DNA of 64,000 bases from Owenia fusiformis (Eukaryota; Annelida; Polychaeta; Sabellida; Oweniidae): NCBI GenBank assembly GCA_903813345.2, contig CAIIXF020000001.1:43681366-43745365 (forward strand), read 5' to 3'. Below, in pieces: positions 29,001 through 39,100 of this stretch (positions within the stretch are counted from its first letter, which is position 1; every line of letters begins with the position of its first letter). The notes beneath the pieces are model-generated. The model was not told where the DNA came from and did not search any database. It was given only the letters and a program-made list of their open reading frames with translations. The position numbers and the translations under genes were made by a program.

Positions 29001-30839
29001 TGCTAACATCAAGCCCAAGAACTACAACACTAAGACATTCTCCCTGAAGTGCACAGAACAAGATGGAAGATTCCAGAGCAATGAATTCAAAGTAAAAGTA
29101 AGTGCACAAACACTTTGATATGTCAATCTTGTTGTATCAAATGATTTTGAAGATAAGGGTAACTCACTGATGATTAATCAGAATCAGATGGAAATAAGCT
29201 CAATTGAAGGAATATTGTCTCTATTATTGGACATAATTGATCAAAAATTTGTTTCTTGTAAGTCTTAGTCAAGGCAACCCATGTGTTCATTTAGCTTCAT
29301 TACAATGGAAATCAACGAGACTTGGTTTATTTGAAAACTGATCGATTGTAGACATTTTTCCTTTATAGTGAGGATTCATTAATATATAAGTTGATGTGAC
29401 TTGGTGCATTTGAAAATTGTTCTTTGTAGAGTGTGTTCCATCAGCAGATTTTACTGTGTATTAAATTGTTGTGTATTTCCAGGTGAACATCATTCACCAG
29501 TCGCATGAGCCAAATGCTGCAGAGCATGTGAAGTCCAACTCCATTCACCATGATGTGGAGAAGAAGCTAGTACCCTTCAAGAACAAGGAATTGAATTTGG
29601 AAAGAGCTGAGGGTGGAACACATAATGCAGCCACTGCTGCTGCTGGAGGCGCAAGTATGTAATCTCTAAATCACTTGCATAGCTACACTTTTCTCATACT
29701 CAAGCAATGAATATTAGACTTAAAAGTGACATTTGATTCAAGATTATATTCAGTATAGCAGTACTATGTTTACATATGGAACTGCACAGAAAATATTGGA
29801 TGTACCAAATCAGTTATTATTTTCTAATAGTCAGACAATTCAGTGGACAGAACTTAAAATTACCAATTCATGTCTCATAATGTCAATATAGCTATTGTTG
29901 TCTGTAGCATACAAGTTGAGTTAAGTTGATATAGGATGTACAATACATTGTATTTGACATGTGATCTGTTTTTCCTTGCAGGTGCTGGGATGACAGTGAT
30001 AATTGTTGTCTGTGTTGGATTCTTGGCTTTCATGATTATACTTGGTGTGATTCGCATCCGTGCTGCCCACAAGAAGACGCAGATAGTTAAGGTGGAAGAG
30101 AACACTGAGATGGAGTGGGATAATTCTGCTCTGACTATCACAGTTAACCCTCTAGAGGAGGGGGAAGGATCTAGTGTAAGTACAGCTATAAAGTGTACTT
30201 TGAGAGCCCTGCGTGTAACATTTACTATTTGAATGTATGCTTGAATTTACTAGCAAATCTGATAGCTACAAGCAATGTGATTAATCACTTAATTAAATCT
30301 TAAAACAGACATACAGTAAAACCTGTCTTAGTGAACACCTCTCTCTAGTGAACACCTGTCCCTAGTGGACACCCTTCCTACGCACATAGTCCACTGACTT
30401 CTGTATAAATTACCCTCTCTCTAGTGAACACCTACCTACAGTGAACGTTTTTTCTTGGCAAAAAAATGTTCACTATACACAAGTTTTACTGTACATGAAA
30501 GGCAACAAAATATACTCATATAAGACTATTTCAATGGATTCCAAGTTGAAATCTGTTACATATTTGACATTTGCTGAAAGCTCATTTTCATTGGCCATCA
30601 CCAAACAACGGAAACAGTTGTACATTGGAATACCCTTCTTGATTCAAATGTTGTATTCTTGATGATTTTATATTTTTCAGAATCCTTATGAAGCAGAAGA
30701 GCTCCAGTTGAGAGGAGATGATAGTGACAGTGATGATGATATAAGTAGTTATCATGATGAACTTGAGAGTTCCGAAGATGAGTCAGAAAAAATAAAGGAT
30801 AGAGAACTAGAGTGGGATGATTCTACATTGTCATTTTAA
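8046..30839 (+). CDS. CLSTN1: Calsyntenin (16 of about 17 exons; signal-peptide exon not in window)
   Basis: Exons: 8046-8189, 10457-10655, 16823-17031, 19278-19424, 24415-24606, 25055-25321, 25713-25894, 26538-26667, 26983-27137, 27484-27635, 28005-28219, 28519-28674, 28952-29097, 29483-29654, 29982-30175, 30681-30839 (TAA). All junctions are GT/AG and phases match throughout, giving 939 visible residues; human CLSTN1 has about 980. Order: two cadherin repeats (about 15-120 and 125-235), a short cysteine-bearing segment, a laminin-G-like domain (about 330-500), an ectodomain stalk with an acidic stretch (exon 11), one TM helix (about 827-846) and an acidic cytoplasmic tail. The tail has two tryptophan-acidic kinesin-light-chain motifs, MEWDNSALTITVNP and the C-terminal LEWDDSTLSF. 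Calsyntenins are type I neuronal and synaptic membrane proteins that link vesicle cargo to kinesin-1 (Drosophila Cals, C. elegans casy-1). Family identity is secure; CLSTN1 is a generic symbol for a probably single invertebrate orthologue. Confidence 0.96.
8190..10456 (+). other. Calsyntenin intron between cadherin-1 exons
   Basis: AT-rich intron with donor GTATGT and acceptor TTCCAG. The only structure I see is the 59-bp minisatellite near its 3' end. Confidence 0.7.
10224..10395 (+). repeat. 59-bp minisatellite, about 3 copies
   Basis: GAGAGTAGAG starts at 10225, 10284 and 10343, an exact 59-bp period. Each unit contains GAGAGTAGAGATTT, TCTCTCACTTGGCT and CCTTAGATAC. The array ends about 60 bases before the acceptor of exon 10457-10655. 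Confidence 0.9.
12375..12389 (+). repeat. Uninterrupted G15 tract
   Basis: Fifteen consecutive G follow GAGA. It is a low-complexity tract prone to length error and able to form G-quadruplex structures. Confidence 0.9.
13405..14046. mobile_element. 642-bp palindromic MITE-like element with TA target site
   Basis: The left end is CAGGGTGTCCCGAAAGTATG and the right end is its near reverse complement, CATACTTTGGGGACACCCTG. Complementarity continues inward for roughly 250 bases per arm, for example TTAAGTTCAATTTTACACCA against TGGTGTAAAATTGAACTTAA. TA flanks both ends (13403-13404 and 14047-14048), as expected for Tc1/mariner-type insertion. There is no transposase frame. Confidence 0.85.
17032..19277 (+). 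other. Calsyntenin intron
   Basis: A 2.2-kb AT-rich intron with donor GTGAGT and acceptor TTCCAG. I see no gene or clear repeat structure in it. Confidence 0.6.
21375..21522. mobile_element. Degenerate short TIR element (CAGTAAAAC family)
   Basis: It starts with CAGTAAAACTTGTCAAGGTG and ends with CCACTTTTCAGGTTTCACTG, with GGAACAC and GTGTTCC inside the ends. It resembles a decayed member of the family at 30314, 35078 and 41607. Confidence 0.5.
24345..24377 (+). repeat. Solo terminal fragment resembling the 60.8-kb element end
   Basis: AGCTCACATGGTG here matches the terminal motif of the element at 60757-61876. It runs into a GTGGGC...GCCCAC hairpin. It lies about 40 bases before the acceptor at 24414, in the pyrimidine-tract and branch-point zone. 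Confidence 0.55.
27811..27960 (+). repeat. Dispersed low-complexity repeat in calsyntenin intron
   Basis: AACAATATGTCACCAC at its start matches the ends of 39277-39400 and 48559-48698. It is followed by a run rich in GTTGGT, GTTTGG and GGTTTTTGG that mirrors the CCAACC- and ACCAAAC-rich core of the 48.6-kb copy. The family is unknown. Confidence 0.4.
29982..30839 (+). other. CLSTN1: Calsyntenin transmembrane and kinesin-binding tail exons
   Basis: Exon 15 (29982-30175) encodes the TM helix with GVIRIRAAH directly after it, then the first WD motif, with W868 in window numbering. Exon 16 (30681-30839) encodes a D/S/E-rich stretch and the second WD motif (W932) four residues upstream of the C-terminal SF. 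In vertebrate calsyntenins both motifs contact the kinesin light chain TPR domain. The first motif here reads W-D-N-S where the family norm is W-D-D-S. Confidence 0.9.
30314..30491 (+). mobile_element. 178-bp MITE-like element in calsyntenin intron 15
   Basis: It begins CAGTAAAACCTGTCTTAGTG and ends CACAAGTTTTACTG, flanked on both sides by TA. The interior repeats the phrase AGTGAACACC. It is nearly identical over its full 178 bp to 41607-41784. Confidence 0.85.
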
Positions 30840-32250
30840 AAATGCTCAGAGACACATTTTACAACAACAACAACAACACACATACAATGTCATGTGTTCT
30901 TTATGAAGATTTGTGGAATGAATCTAAGGTTGAAAATAGTTCTAAAACTGACGACTTACATCGACAAATCATCAACTTCGAATAAGTTAAGAAAAAATCT
31001 CACTAAGAAATTGAGTTCAAGCAAAGGAAACACAAATCATGGAGATTAATTAGAAATATAGATGACACTGGATTAATGGGAATTCAATGGAACTGTTACA
31101 GCTCTTATACATTGTGTACATTTTCTTATTATATAACAGTGTAACAGTGAGACTGATCTTATTTTACAATTTTAAATAGCCTTTGTAAATGTATTGAGAA
31201 TTTTTTGACCATGTAACATATTTATATTACTATATACATAAGCATAAAATGTTGGTTTTACAGTGTCAATGCTAAAACACACTCGGCATGACATAATAGA
31301 TGAGAATTTTATGGATAAGGTAATCCATTAAGTAAGAAGATTGTAAACTTACTGATTGCACTTTCTGCATGGAGAATGTGCAGTGTATTTGTAAATAATA
31401 GGCTGGATCTCTATTTATCATGCGCTTATTATTAAGTTACCACTCACAAGAATCCAATTTATATATTATTGATGTATTTTATTTTTGTTCCATTTAAAGG
31501 GTTGCTCCTTAATCTGATAGATTGTAAATGTAACGTTTTAAAGTCCAACATTACCCCCAGCATTCTATGTAGATGTTAACGCATTTATCATGTTCAATAG
31601 AGAGTGTAGATTTATTAAAGTGAAGATCATGGAAGACTAGATAGGTAGTATTTGTGTTGGAAGGAGATGCTAAAGTTACACAATGCCTTTCTTCAGGGAA
31701 GCGCCAGAGAGTATTATAGTGAATTGTGGAACATAGCCTCCTCTGGGGTGAAAGTGCAATGCTCCATGAGTCGCCACAAGTATTATATCAAGTCAGATCA
31801 GAGGAGATCGCAGATACATAATGTATAGAATTAATCACCTGTAAATTACAGTTATCATGGGTGGCTGTGTTTATTTAAAACAATCCTTTATAATTATATG
31901 AAAGTTCTACAAGAACACCAAATAACTTACTTCCCTGTATTTTGCACTTGATCTTGGTGATAGTTCCACAACTTCTCAAGAGATTGAGACTAGTTGGGTG
32001 TGCGTAGTGTTGGAACACATGGTCTTCTCTTATCCAAGACAGGGTACTAAATCTATATTGTTTGAAAATTAACAGATTGTTATTACTTCTGTCTTAATAT
32101 CATCTAATGAGAAACAAAGAATATCTGTGTACAGGGTGAGGCAGCATCAGTTCAAATGCAAAATGCTGAGAAATTTTAGTTAGTGTACAGTATGTGTATA
32201 GTATGTATTAACATCACATAAATATTAAATAAATGAATGACTTGAAATAT
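30840..32250 (+). other. CLSTN1: Calsyntenin 3' UTR (approximate)
   Basis: AT-rich sequence follows the stop codon and starts with a (CAA)n run at about 30861-30880. The first well-placed AATAAA lies at 32228-32233, which sets the likely 3' end near 32250. The extent is inferred from that hexamer only. Confidence 0.45.
32228..32233 (+). terminator. Candidate poly(A) signal for calsyntenin
   Basis: Canonical AATAAA lies about 1.4 kb after the stop codon, with T-rich sequence further downstream. Confidence 0.4.
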
Positions 32251-32315
32251 ACCAAGTTGACACCTGACCTCATTTTAAAAACTACAAACCCAAGAAATCA
32301 TATTTCCAGTCAGTC

Positions 32316-32384
32316 ATTCAATTGTGATGCATCAATTGTGATGCATTCAATTGTGACGCATTCAATTGTGACACATTCAATTGT
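32316..32384 (+). repeat. 15-bp tandem repeat, about 4.5 copies
   Basis: The unit ATTCAATTGTGAYGC is repeated with one shortened copy and ends in ATTCAATTGT. It lies just past the inferred 3' end of calsyntenin. Confidence 0.85.
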
Positions 32385-33621
32385 TTCTTATTGTGTATAC
32401 TGAAGAATTGTTCATCTTGTTAATATTTAATTAGACATTCCAACATGGCTTGCTGTTTCTTTATTTTTTATTTATGTGCAGTAAAATATTTCCTATCACC
32501 ACAGCTAGGTTAGATAAATTAAAGCAAGTTTGCCAAATTTGCAATGTGCTGGTCTTTCCTCAATTCTTGCTACATAGACAGCATTGTTCATTAAGAAAGG
32601 AGTTCTTCATTGTAGCTTAGATTTGATGCAGGACTACTGTATGCCAGTTCCTCTTAAAGAAAATATGAAGGACTTATGAACAATACAAGGATTTGAGTCT
32701 ATTCAAATATTGGCAAAAGAGATAATAAGTGTCGATAGTACAATGACCTAGATTGATGCACATTGTGTATATTTTTTGTATTTACTTCTTGGAATGTCTG
32801 ATTACATTACTCGATGGCAACATGTTATGGTAAAAAATAGAAAACATTTTTGGACATCCTTTCAAGTCGATAACTTCAGAAGTATTTGCGAATTGACTGT
32901 ATTCATGCACACATTACATGCATTCATACATAAATCAATGTTCAACAGTGAAATCCATTTTGATTCGTTAAATTGTTTTAAATTATAAAATATCATACGA
33001 GGCAGATGGCAGGTTAAAAATGTACAGGAATTAAATAGAACAATATTTGAACAACATAAGTTTATATAGCATTAAGACATGCAAATTCTTTATTGGTAGA
33101 TACTCTATTGCGGAGATCTACCTTTTCGTCAATATGAATTGTAATTGTCTTCCTGAATAAAGTCACATCTTTTTGTCCAAAATATATGTTTTGTTCGATC
33201 CTAAATAAATGAGTAGTTTGCACGTGGGACTTTGTCAAAACTTTCAAAACCCTTGCTAAAGGTATCTCATGTATCTGGTTGATTACACTATGCAGCAAAA
33301 ATGTATTTTTAAGCATTTTTCAATTACTAAACCTTGCATATTTATATGTGAAAAGCTCCCAGAGAAAGTCCTTCAAACTGTGCATAGTATGCACGCAGTT
33401 TGGATACCGCGCCGTACAGAAGCTATGTTGTACAATAGCAACTAATTTCAATTACCTAATAGTTCTACAAAGAGTTCTGTCTGATATATTCACAAAATCA
33501 CCAGGAAACCAAGATTGATACTATGGAGACATTAAATGAATAGAATTTTATTTCTACCAACAATTATTTTGAAGTCTGACTGATGGATGGAAACATGCAT
33601 AAGGTATATAGATGATAGTCC

Positions 33622-33946
33622 ACCCGTATAGCTCAGCGGTAGCATGTGTACCTCTTACGCAACAGGTCCCGGATTTGATCCCCAGTTCAGGCAAGACTTA
33701 ATTTGCTTGTTTTCCGTTAAGTACTTCAGGGTGTTTGACTGAGAGGTCCACAACTCGTACAAAAGGCTGTGGTGTGTACTTGTATGTCTATGTATGGGTG
33801 CACATAAAAGAAAACAGGGCTCCTTTGAGGAGGGGTTTCTGGGTCTATCTTCCAGGCTAATTATGTTAATCATGACTGTATATATACGGGATATACCCAA
33901 GAGGTATTGCTCTCCTTCATTGGTAGTAAACAAAATACAATACAAT
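33622..33946 (+). mobile_element. tRNA-derived SINE
   Basis: The head looks like a tRNA gene: TAGCTCAGCGG (33629-33639) fits the RNA polymerase III A box, and GGATTTGATCC (33671-33681) is a degenerate B box followed by CCAGTTCAGGC. A non-tRNA body of about 230 bases follows, and the element ends in a CAAAATACAATACAA tail. The anticodon arm does not fold cleanly, so this is not a working tRNA. I cannot assign the central domain to a named SINE superfamily. Confidence 0.75.
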
Positions 33947-35077
33947 CAGGTCAATTGTCACTCGACTTCCTTAGTGATTAAAAGTCCCGAACTGCATTCC
34001 ATAGTAACTACAGCTTTCATGTGATTCTTTGCTTTATTTCACAAAACAGCTTGTTAAGGCAAAGATCTTCAGTACCAATTTATTCAGTCCAGTATATTGA
34101 CCATGTATGCCTATGAACAAGTGGCATTTAAGAAGCAACTGTCTAAAGCAATATTAAACATGATTCGAAGCCAAACTGGGTTTTGGGTTACTCCTACATT
34201 AACTAACAATAAATTATAATTTTACCAAATGAATATTTTTCATGAAGGTCTTATGAAGCAAAAGCTGTATAGCTCTCTCCACCCTGCAAATCTTAATACT
34301 AAAGACAGAGATGAGGATTGCAATGTCAAATTGGCAGTTCATGAGATAAGACCCATTCACTGAGAATGTTTTCAGTCATTCTCTCAAATATGTTTATTTG
34401 AATATTAAAGCACGAGGAATTCAAACAAGGCCCTTAACATAATATTCCATCTAGTTTATGGTCACAAAAGTGTAACAATTTACACATTAAAAAAGAGACA
34501 CAGACAGTAAACCGTGGACACAATAACACAATAAAACTGTGCCAACAGCATTTGTCAAAAATCAAGAAATAAATATTTTTCTACACACAAACATTTATTT
34601 TCAGTAACAACTGCAAAATCTGCATATGGCACATACATGTTATTTTCTGTTAATACAAAAAGCATTATTGGTAAATGGAGCAGTGGTCATGGTTAAATTT
34701 TTACATTTACAATGTACATTTAGAGATGAAATACTTACATTAAATCCATGACATGACATTTTCTGTTCTTATTGCGTGACTTAACAATTACACAATACAC
34801 AATGGGATGATGTACAAATGCGAACCCAAAATGTTAGTTAAAATGATGATTCACAACACATATTTGGACAAAATCAATATTTTACTCTGATGGAATTGTA
34901 ATTCACCCTTACTTCCTCAACAAAAGTAACTGTTGGACACCACTCCTACCTTACATGATTTAATGTGGTACAAATACCATTTTCACTGGTACTTTCAATT
35001 CATTCTATTACTGGACTGGTATTCAGACAAAAATACTGCAGCAACACATTTATTTACTCTGCACTCAATTTAAAGTA

Positions 35078-35238
35078 CAGTAAAACCTGTATATGGTGAA
35101 CCTCTATGGAGCCACAAAAGGTGTTCACTGTAGCTAAGTGTTTACTACAGAGAGGGGATTTTATACAAGAGTTGATAAAAAATGTGTCTTGAAGTGGTGT
35201 TCTGTAAACAGAGGTGTTCACTAAGACAGGTTTTACTG
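35078..35238. mobile_element. 161-bp CAGTAAAACC TIR element
   Basis: The ends are CAGTAAAACCTGT and ACAGGTTTTACTG, perfect inverted repeats flanked by TA (35076-35077 and 35239-35240). The interior has GGTGTTCAC and GAGGTGTTCAC. It belongs to the same family as 30314 and 41607 but is diverged. Confidence 0.8.
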
Positions 35239-35696
35239 TAATAGAATTTTACATTTTTTTCTTTCTCATATTCATGAGGTTATTTCCCAGATCAGGGATA
35301 ACTGTGGCAATGCTGCATTATGTTACAACAACACTCAGGTTCCAACAATCTAGCCTTTTATATACTATACTTTACACTGGAACTGTTGATATTTTATAGT
35401 TATTGAAACTCTGAAGGATTTATGTTTCAATACAGATATAATTTGACTAAAAAACATATAAGTTGGAAATTCCCGCATACGACTTATGATGTGTAGTTAT
35501 ATGAATAAGGTGTATACCAACTTTTCTCAAAAAAGATTCTTTAGGAAAATTCCCCTCTGTTAGGAAGCTATTGATACTGTATATTTGATAGGAAGTAATA
35601 ATGTTTTTCAAAATTACAATGGATATTTTAATGACTTACTTCATCTATAGTATTACAATTTACAAATTAATTAAGAAATATAGACTGAAGACCAGG

Positions 35697-35826
35697 TGTT
35701 ATATCGACGAAAACATACTGCAGGGCTAGGCACAACCATTTTCTGTAACCAGAATGACCGAAGAGAGTGAGGGGTTCGAAAGCTTTTGTGCCTAGCCCTA
35801 AGGTATGTGTTCGTCAATATCTCACC
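35697..35826. mobile_element. Small inverted-repeat element
   Basis: GGGCTAGGCACAA and TTGTGCCTAGCCC are exact inverted repeats. They are extended outward by a diverged pair, ATCGACGAAAACATACTGCA against AGGTATGTGTTCGTCAATAT. It is followed by a separate near-palindrome with CACGGAC and GTCCGTG arms at 35847-35866. Confidence 0.7.
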
Positions 35827-36010
35827 TGCTCTGAGGTCTATATTACCACGGACTTTAAGGTCCGTGATAGAAGGCATGAATACAGTCATGTTCGAATATC
35901 CAATAAACACAATACATAGTTTTGAACAAACGAACAATGTTCAAATGAACAATACATGTAAATAGACCGATGAATAGAGGGATGTGTCTCAGCAAATCAG
36001 CTTAGAGTAT

Positions 36011-36016
36011 TTTATT
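36011..36016 (-). terminator. Candidate poly(A) signal for the SLC22 gene
   Basis: TTTATT on the + strand reads AATAAA on the - strand, about 95 bases after the stop codon. Confidence 0.35.
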
Positions 36017-36109
36017 GCATTGTGCATGTAACATTGTCCATAATGACAACTAAGCTGCCAACTAAGCTTTGTATTCAAAAGTAACACAATCTTTGCATCT
36101 TATTCAAGT

Positions 36110-39100
36110 TTACTCACTAATCTTGTACTTATTTCGCTTCTCATGTTTTCTAGCACATGGTAGAACTATTTCTATTAACCCTTTATCAAACTGTTCCACT
36201 TCCTGTATAGTCTCTGGTAAAGGACGATTGACAGTCTCTGGCAGCAGTAGGGTTAATAGACCTGCTGTTATGGATAAGGTTCCAAACACGCACCTTGGCA
36301 ACCACTCTACGAACTTACCCTACAAACAGGAATAAATGTGTTTAAGTCAAGTGTCTCAAAAAGGTGAAGCAAACTTAAATTGGTGAAAAATTAGAGGATA
36401 GTATAAGAACATCATTTTTACAGTTTAAATCAAAATAATTTATAAACTTAGTACTTTTCTGGAATTTTTTCTGAAAGCATTTCTGTATTTCGGTGATTAT
36501 TCTGTTTTTACTAAAGTGGAAAATTGCAATATTGAGACTTATCACATTTATCTGATGTTTCCTAAGTGTAAGTGTATGAGAAAAACAAGAGAGAATGCTA
36601 CCTTGTATATTATGAAAGAAGCTGACATTCCACCTACAGTGTCCCAAAATGCACTAACCCCTATAGCTGTATTCCTGAAATATACCATTTACGATATAAT
36701 TTGAATTTTAATCTTTTGTTCAGTAGCCTATATTTAACATTGACTCCTATAAGTGTGTTCCTAAGTTATTGTTTAGAACAAATTCACACATAGCTAGGCA
36801 AGGTGTGTCTGATTCAAGCCAATCAGAACAGAATATTCACATAATGAACTGTGTGTGAAATATAAATAACACATGCAAGGTCACCAGTTAAACAGTTGTC
36901 ATGGTGATGAATGGACTTCTCACATTGGATTTGATGACTTGCCAACTTGAGCCTTGCGTAAAATGTCATTGAAAATGTGTTCTTTTAGTGATTTTGTTCC
37001 TTTTAGATGATTTTGGAGAATTGAAGCCCATTCCACTCAGCTTCATTCCACTCAGCCGATGTTTCCTAAACTTTGCATTCCCGCTGCACGTTCATGCAAA
37101 GATTTGGAAGCAACACCTTCTTGGTATGATTCAGCAAACAATGCACTGAGTCCAGGGCTTAAATCCTTAAATTAACTTCCAGGGTTACAAAAACCATATA
37201 ACATAGTCTTTAAAGTATAAGTAATGCTTGTTCAATATCTGGTGGCCATTCACTTACCTTATAGCAGTTGGGAACAATTCAGCAGAGTACAGATAGATGC
37301 TACAGAATGATCCTGTGATTCCAAACTTGCCAATCATCACTAGAGTTGTAATAAGTGGCCATAGGTCAGTACCATTTGCTGAAAAAAGAGAAATATGTGT
37401 TGTTTCATGAATTAAGAATACTACATTTTTCTTTTCTGGAAGCATGAATAGGCAACAATTCTATAGAATCCTTTTCTCATTTGTCATGTAAATCATGAAA
37501 ACTATGATATTGAGTAAGTATATAAATATTGAATAGTAATGGTCATGTCACAAACAGATATGAAATCATAAGAAACTCTCATAATAATAATATTCTAATA
37601 GAAATTCTTACCAGTTGTTTTTGGCAAGAACACAGTTATAATGTTGGCAAGGCCACTTATCAAGTGGAAGGCACAGATACATTTCCTACGGCCAAATCTG
37701 CAACAAAAATTGATAATTAGTCTCTGTTTCTGGTACCTATATTTGTCGTGTTCCAAAACATTACATATAAGACAAGTTTTCAGGAAGTGAGGTTGAATTA
37801 TAGTAAACAGCATGAAATCAATGTCATTGATACATGCAGGAAAAACAAGCCTAAGTGAGTTAATTGTTGGTTTGTGAAAGATTTACTTTTTAAAATATTC
37901 AATTCCAAGATATACATATAACATTATGTTACAAGACTTCATTCATGTAAAGTGTATACATATATGAATTCTCATACAAACACAAGGCATAGCATTATGA
38001 TCAGGATTTCTTCATGTGTCGTGTATATGCTTGAATGGACTAACCTCTCCAGTGCAAACATACAAATGATATAAGCAGGCACCTCCACAAGCCCACTGAG
38101 GAAGAAGTTGATATACATGTTACCATGCAGAGCACTTGAACTCAAAGATATCCCATAATAATCCAAGGCATTCACCATCCTGTATAAAACAAATATTACA
38201 CTTCACTCATACATTTATGCCATATGAAATTACCATATATATTCATATACATGTATATTATTCAAGGTATGTCTACAATAACAGGCAGTTTCTTTAAAAT
38301 TGTCTTTTAATAATGTGACTCCAAAAACTTCTTCCTTATTCAAAGGACATTGCAGATTTTCACTTTCATGTGTTTTTCTATAAATACAAAGAATTACTTA
38401 CCACAAATACCAGACTATCAATGTGTACCTCCTCATGATGGGAGTTCTAAACAGATCTAGCATCAACAAAAACCCAGACTTCCTTGGTCGAGTCAGGGAA
38501 TCAGATCTGTGTTCATCAATTTGGCTCTCCTGTTCAGTAGGATTACTTGGAGTGTCTACTATAAGTGGAGTGGCAGCATCTCCACTTCCTTTGTCATCCT
38601 TTACATTTTCCTTACTCAAGTCAGTATCATTAGCACCTGGCTTACTCAGGCCATCACCTATGTCACTTCCAGTTGGATCATCACTTTGAGACAGTTTTAT
38701 ATTCTTATCTAATAATGGCTCAGTACCATTTTGCATGTTATCAACATCTATAGGAGCATTACATTCTTCATTGCGAACACGGGGTTTCTGCTCAAAGTTA
38801 GTAAGCATAGTTTGAGCCTCTGTGTCTTTCATTTCAAGAGGTTCATGCTGGGATAGGCAGTTTGGAGGAAGATGGGCCTTGTTCATTTTTGCTGCCCTCT
38901 GTAAGATAACTTCAGCTTCTTCTACCCTGTCCTTTGCAAGTAGCCATCTCATAGACTCTGGCAGTAACCTGGAAAATTAATTCACACAATATCCCAGATG
39001 CGAGTAGAAATAATCTTGATTTACGTCATTAAAAATTCATAATTCAGTCAAACTGATGTCATATTTGGAATCTACATGTAAAATTACTTTAGAAATGTGG

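Larger units (their letters stand above)
32251..36009. other. Intergenic interval between convergent calsyntenin and SLC22 genes
   Basis: No gene is seen. It contains the 15-bp tandem repeat, a tRNA-derived SINE (33622-33946), a 161-bp CAGTAAAACC element (35078-35238) and a small inverted repeat (35697-35826). The rest is AT-rich and featureless to me. Confidence 0.65.

Noticed and set aside
33622-33700. Functional tRNA gene
   Set aside because: The A box is good, but the B box is degenerate, the anticodon arm does not pair properly and the sequence continues into a SINE body and tail.
33655-33945. Minus-strand 96-codon frame
   Set aside because: It coincides exactly with the SINE and reads through its tRNA-like head, a usual by-product of such elements.
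38423-38712. Two + strand frames opposite SLC22 exon 5
   Set aside because: They are shadows of the minus-strand coding exon, whose splice sites and phases fit on both sides.
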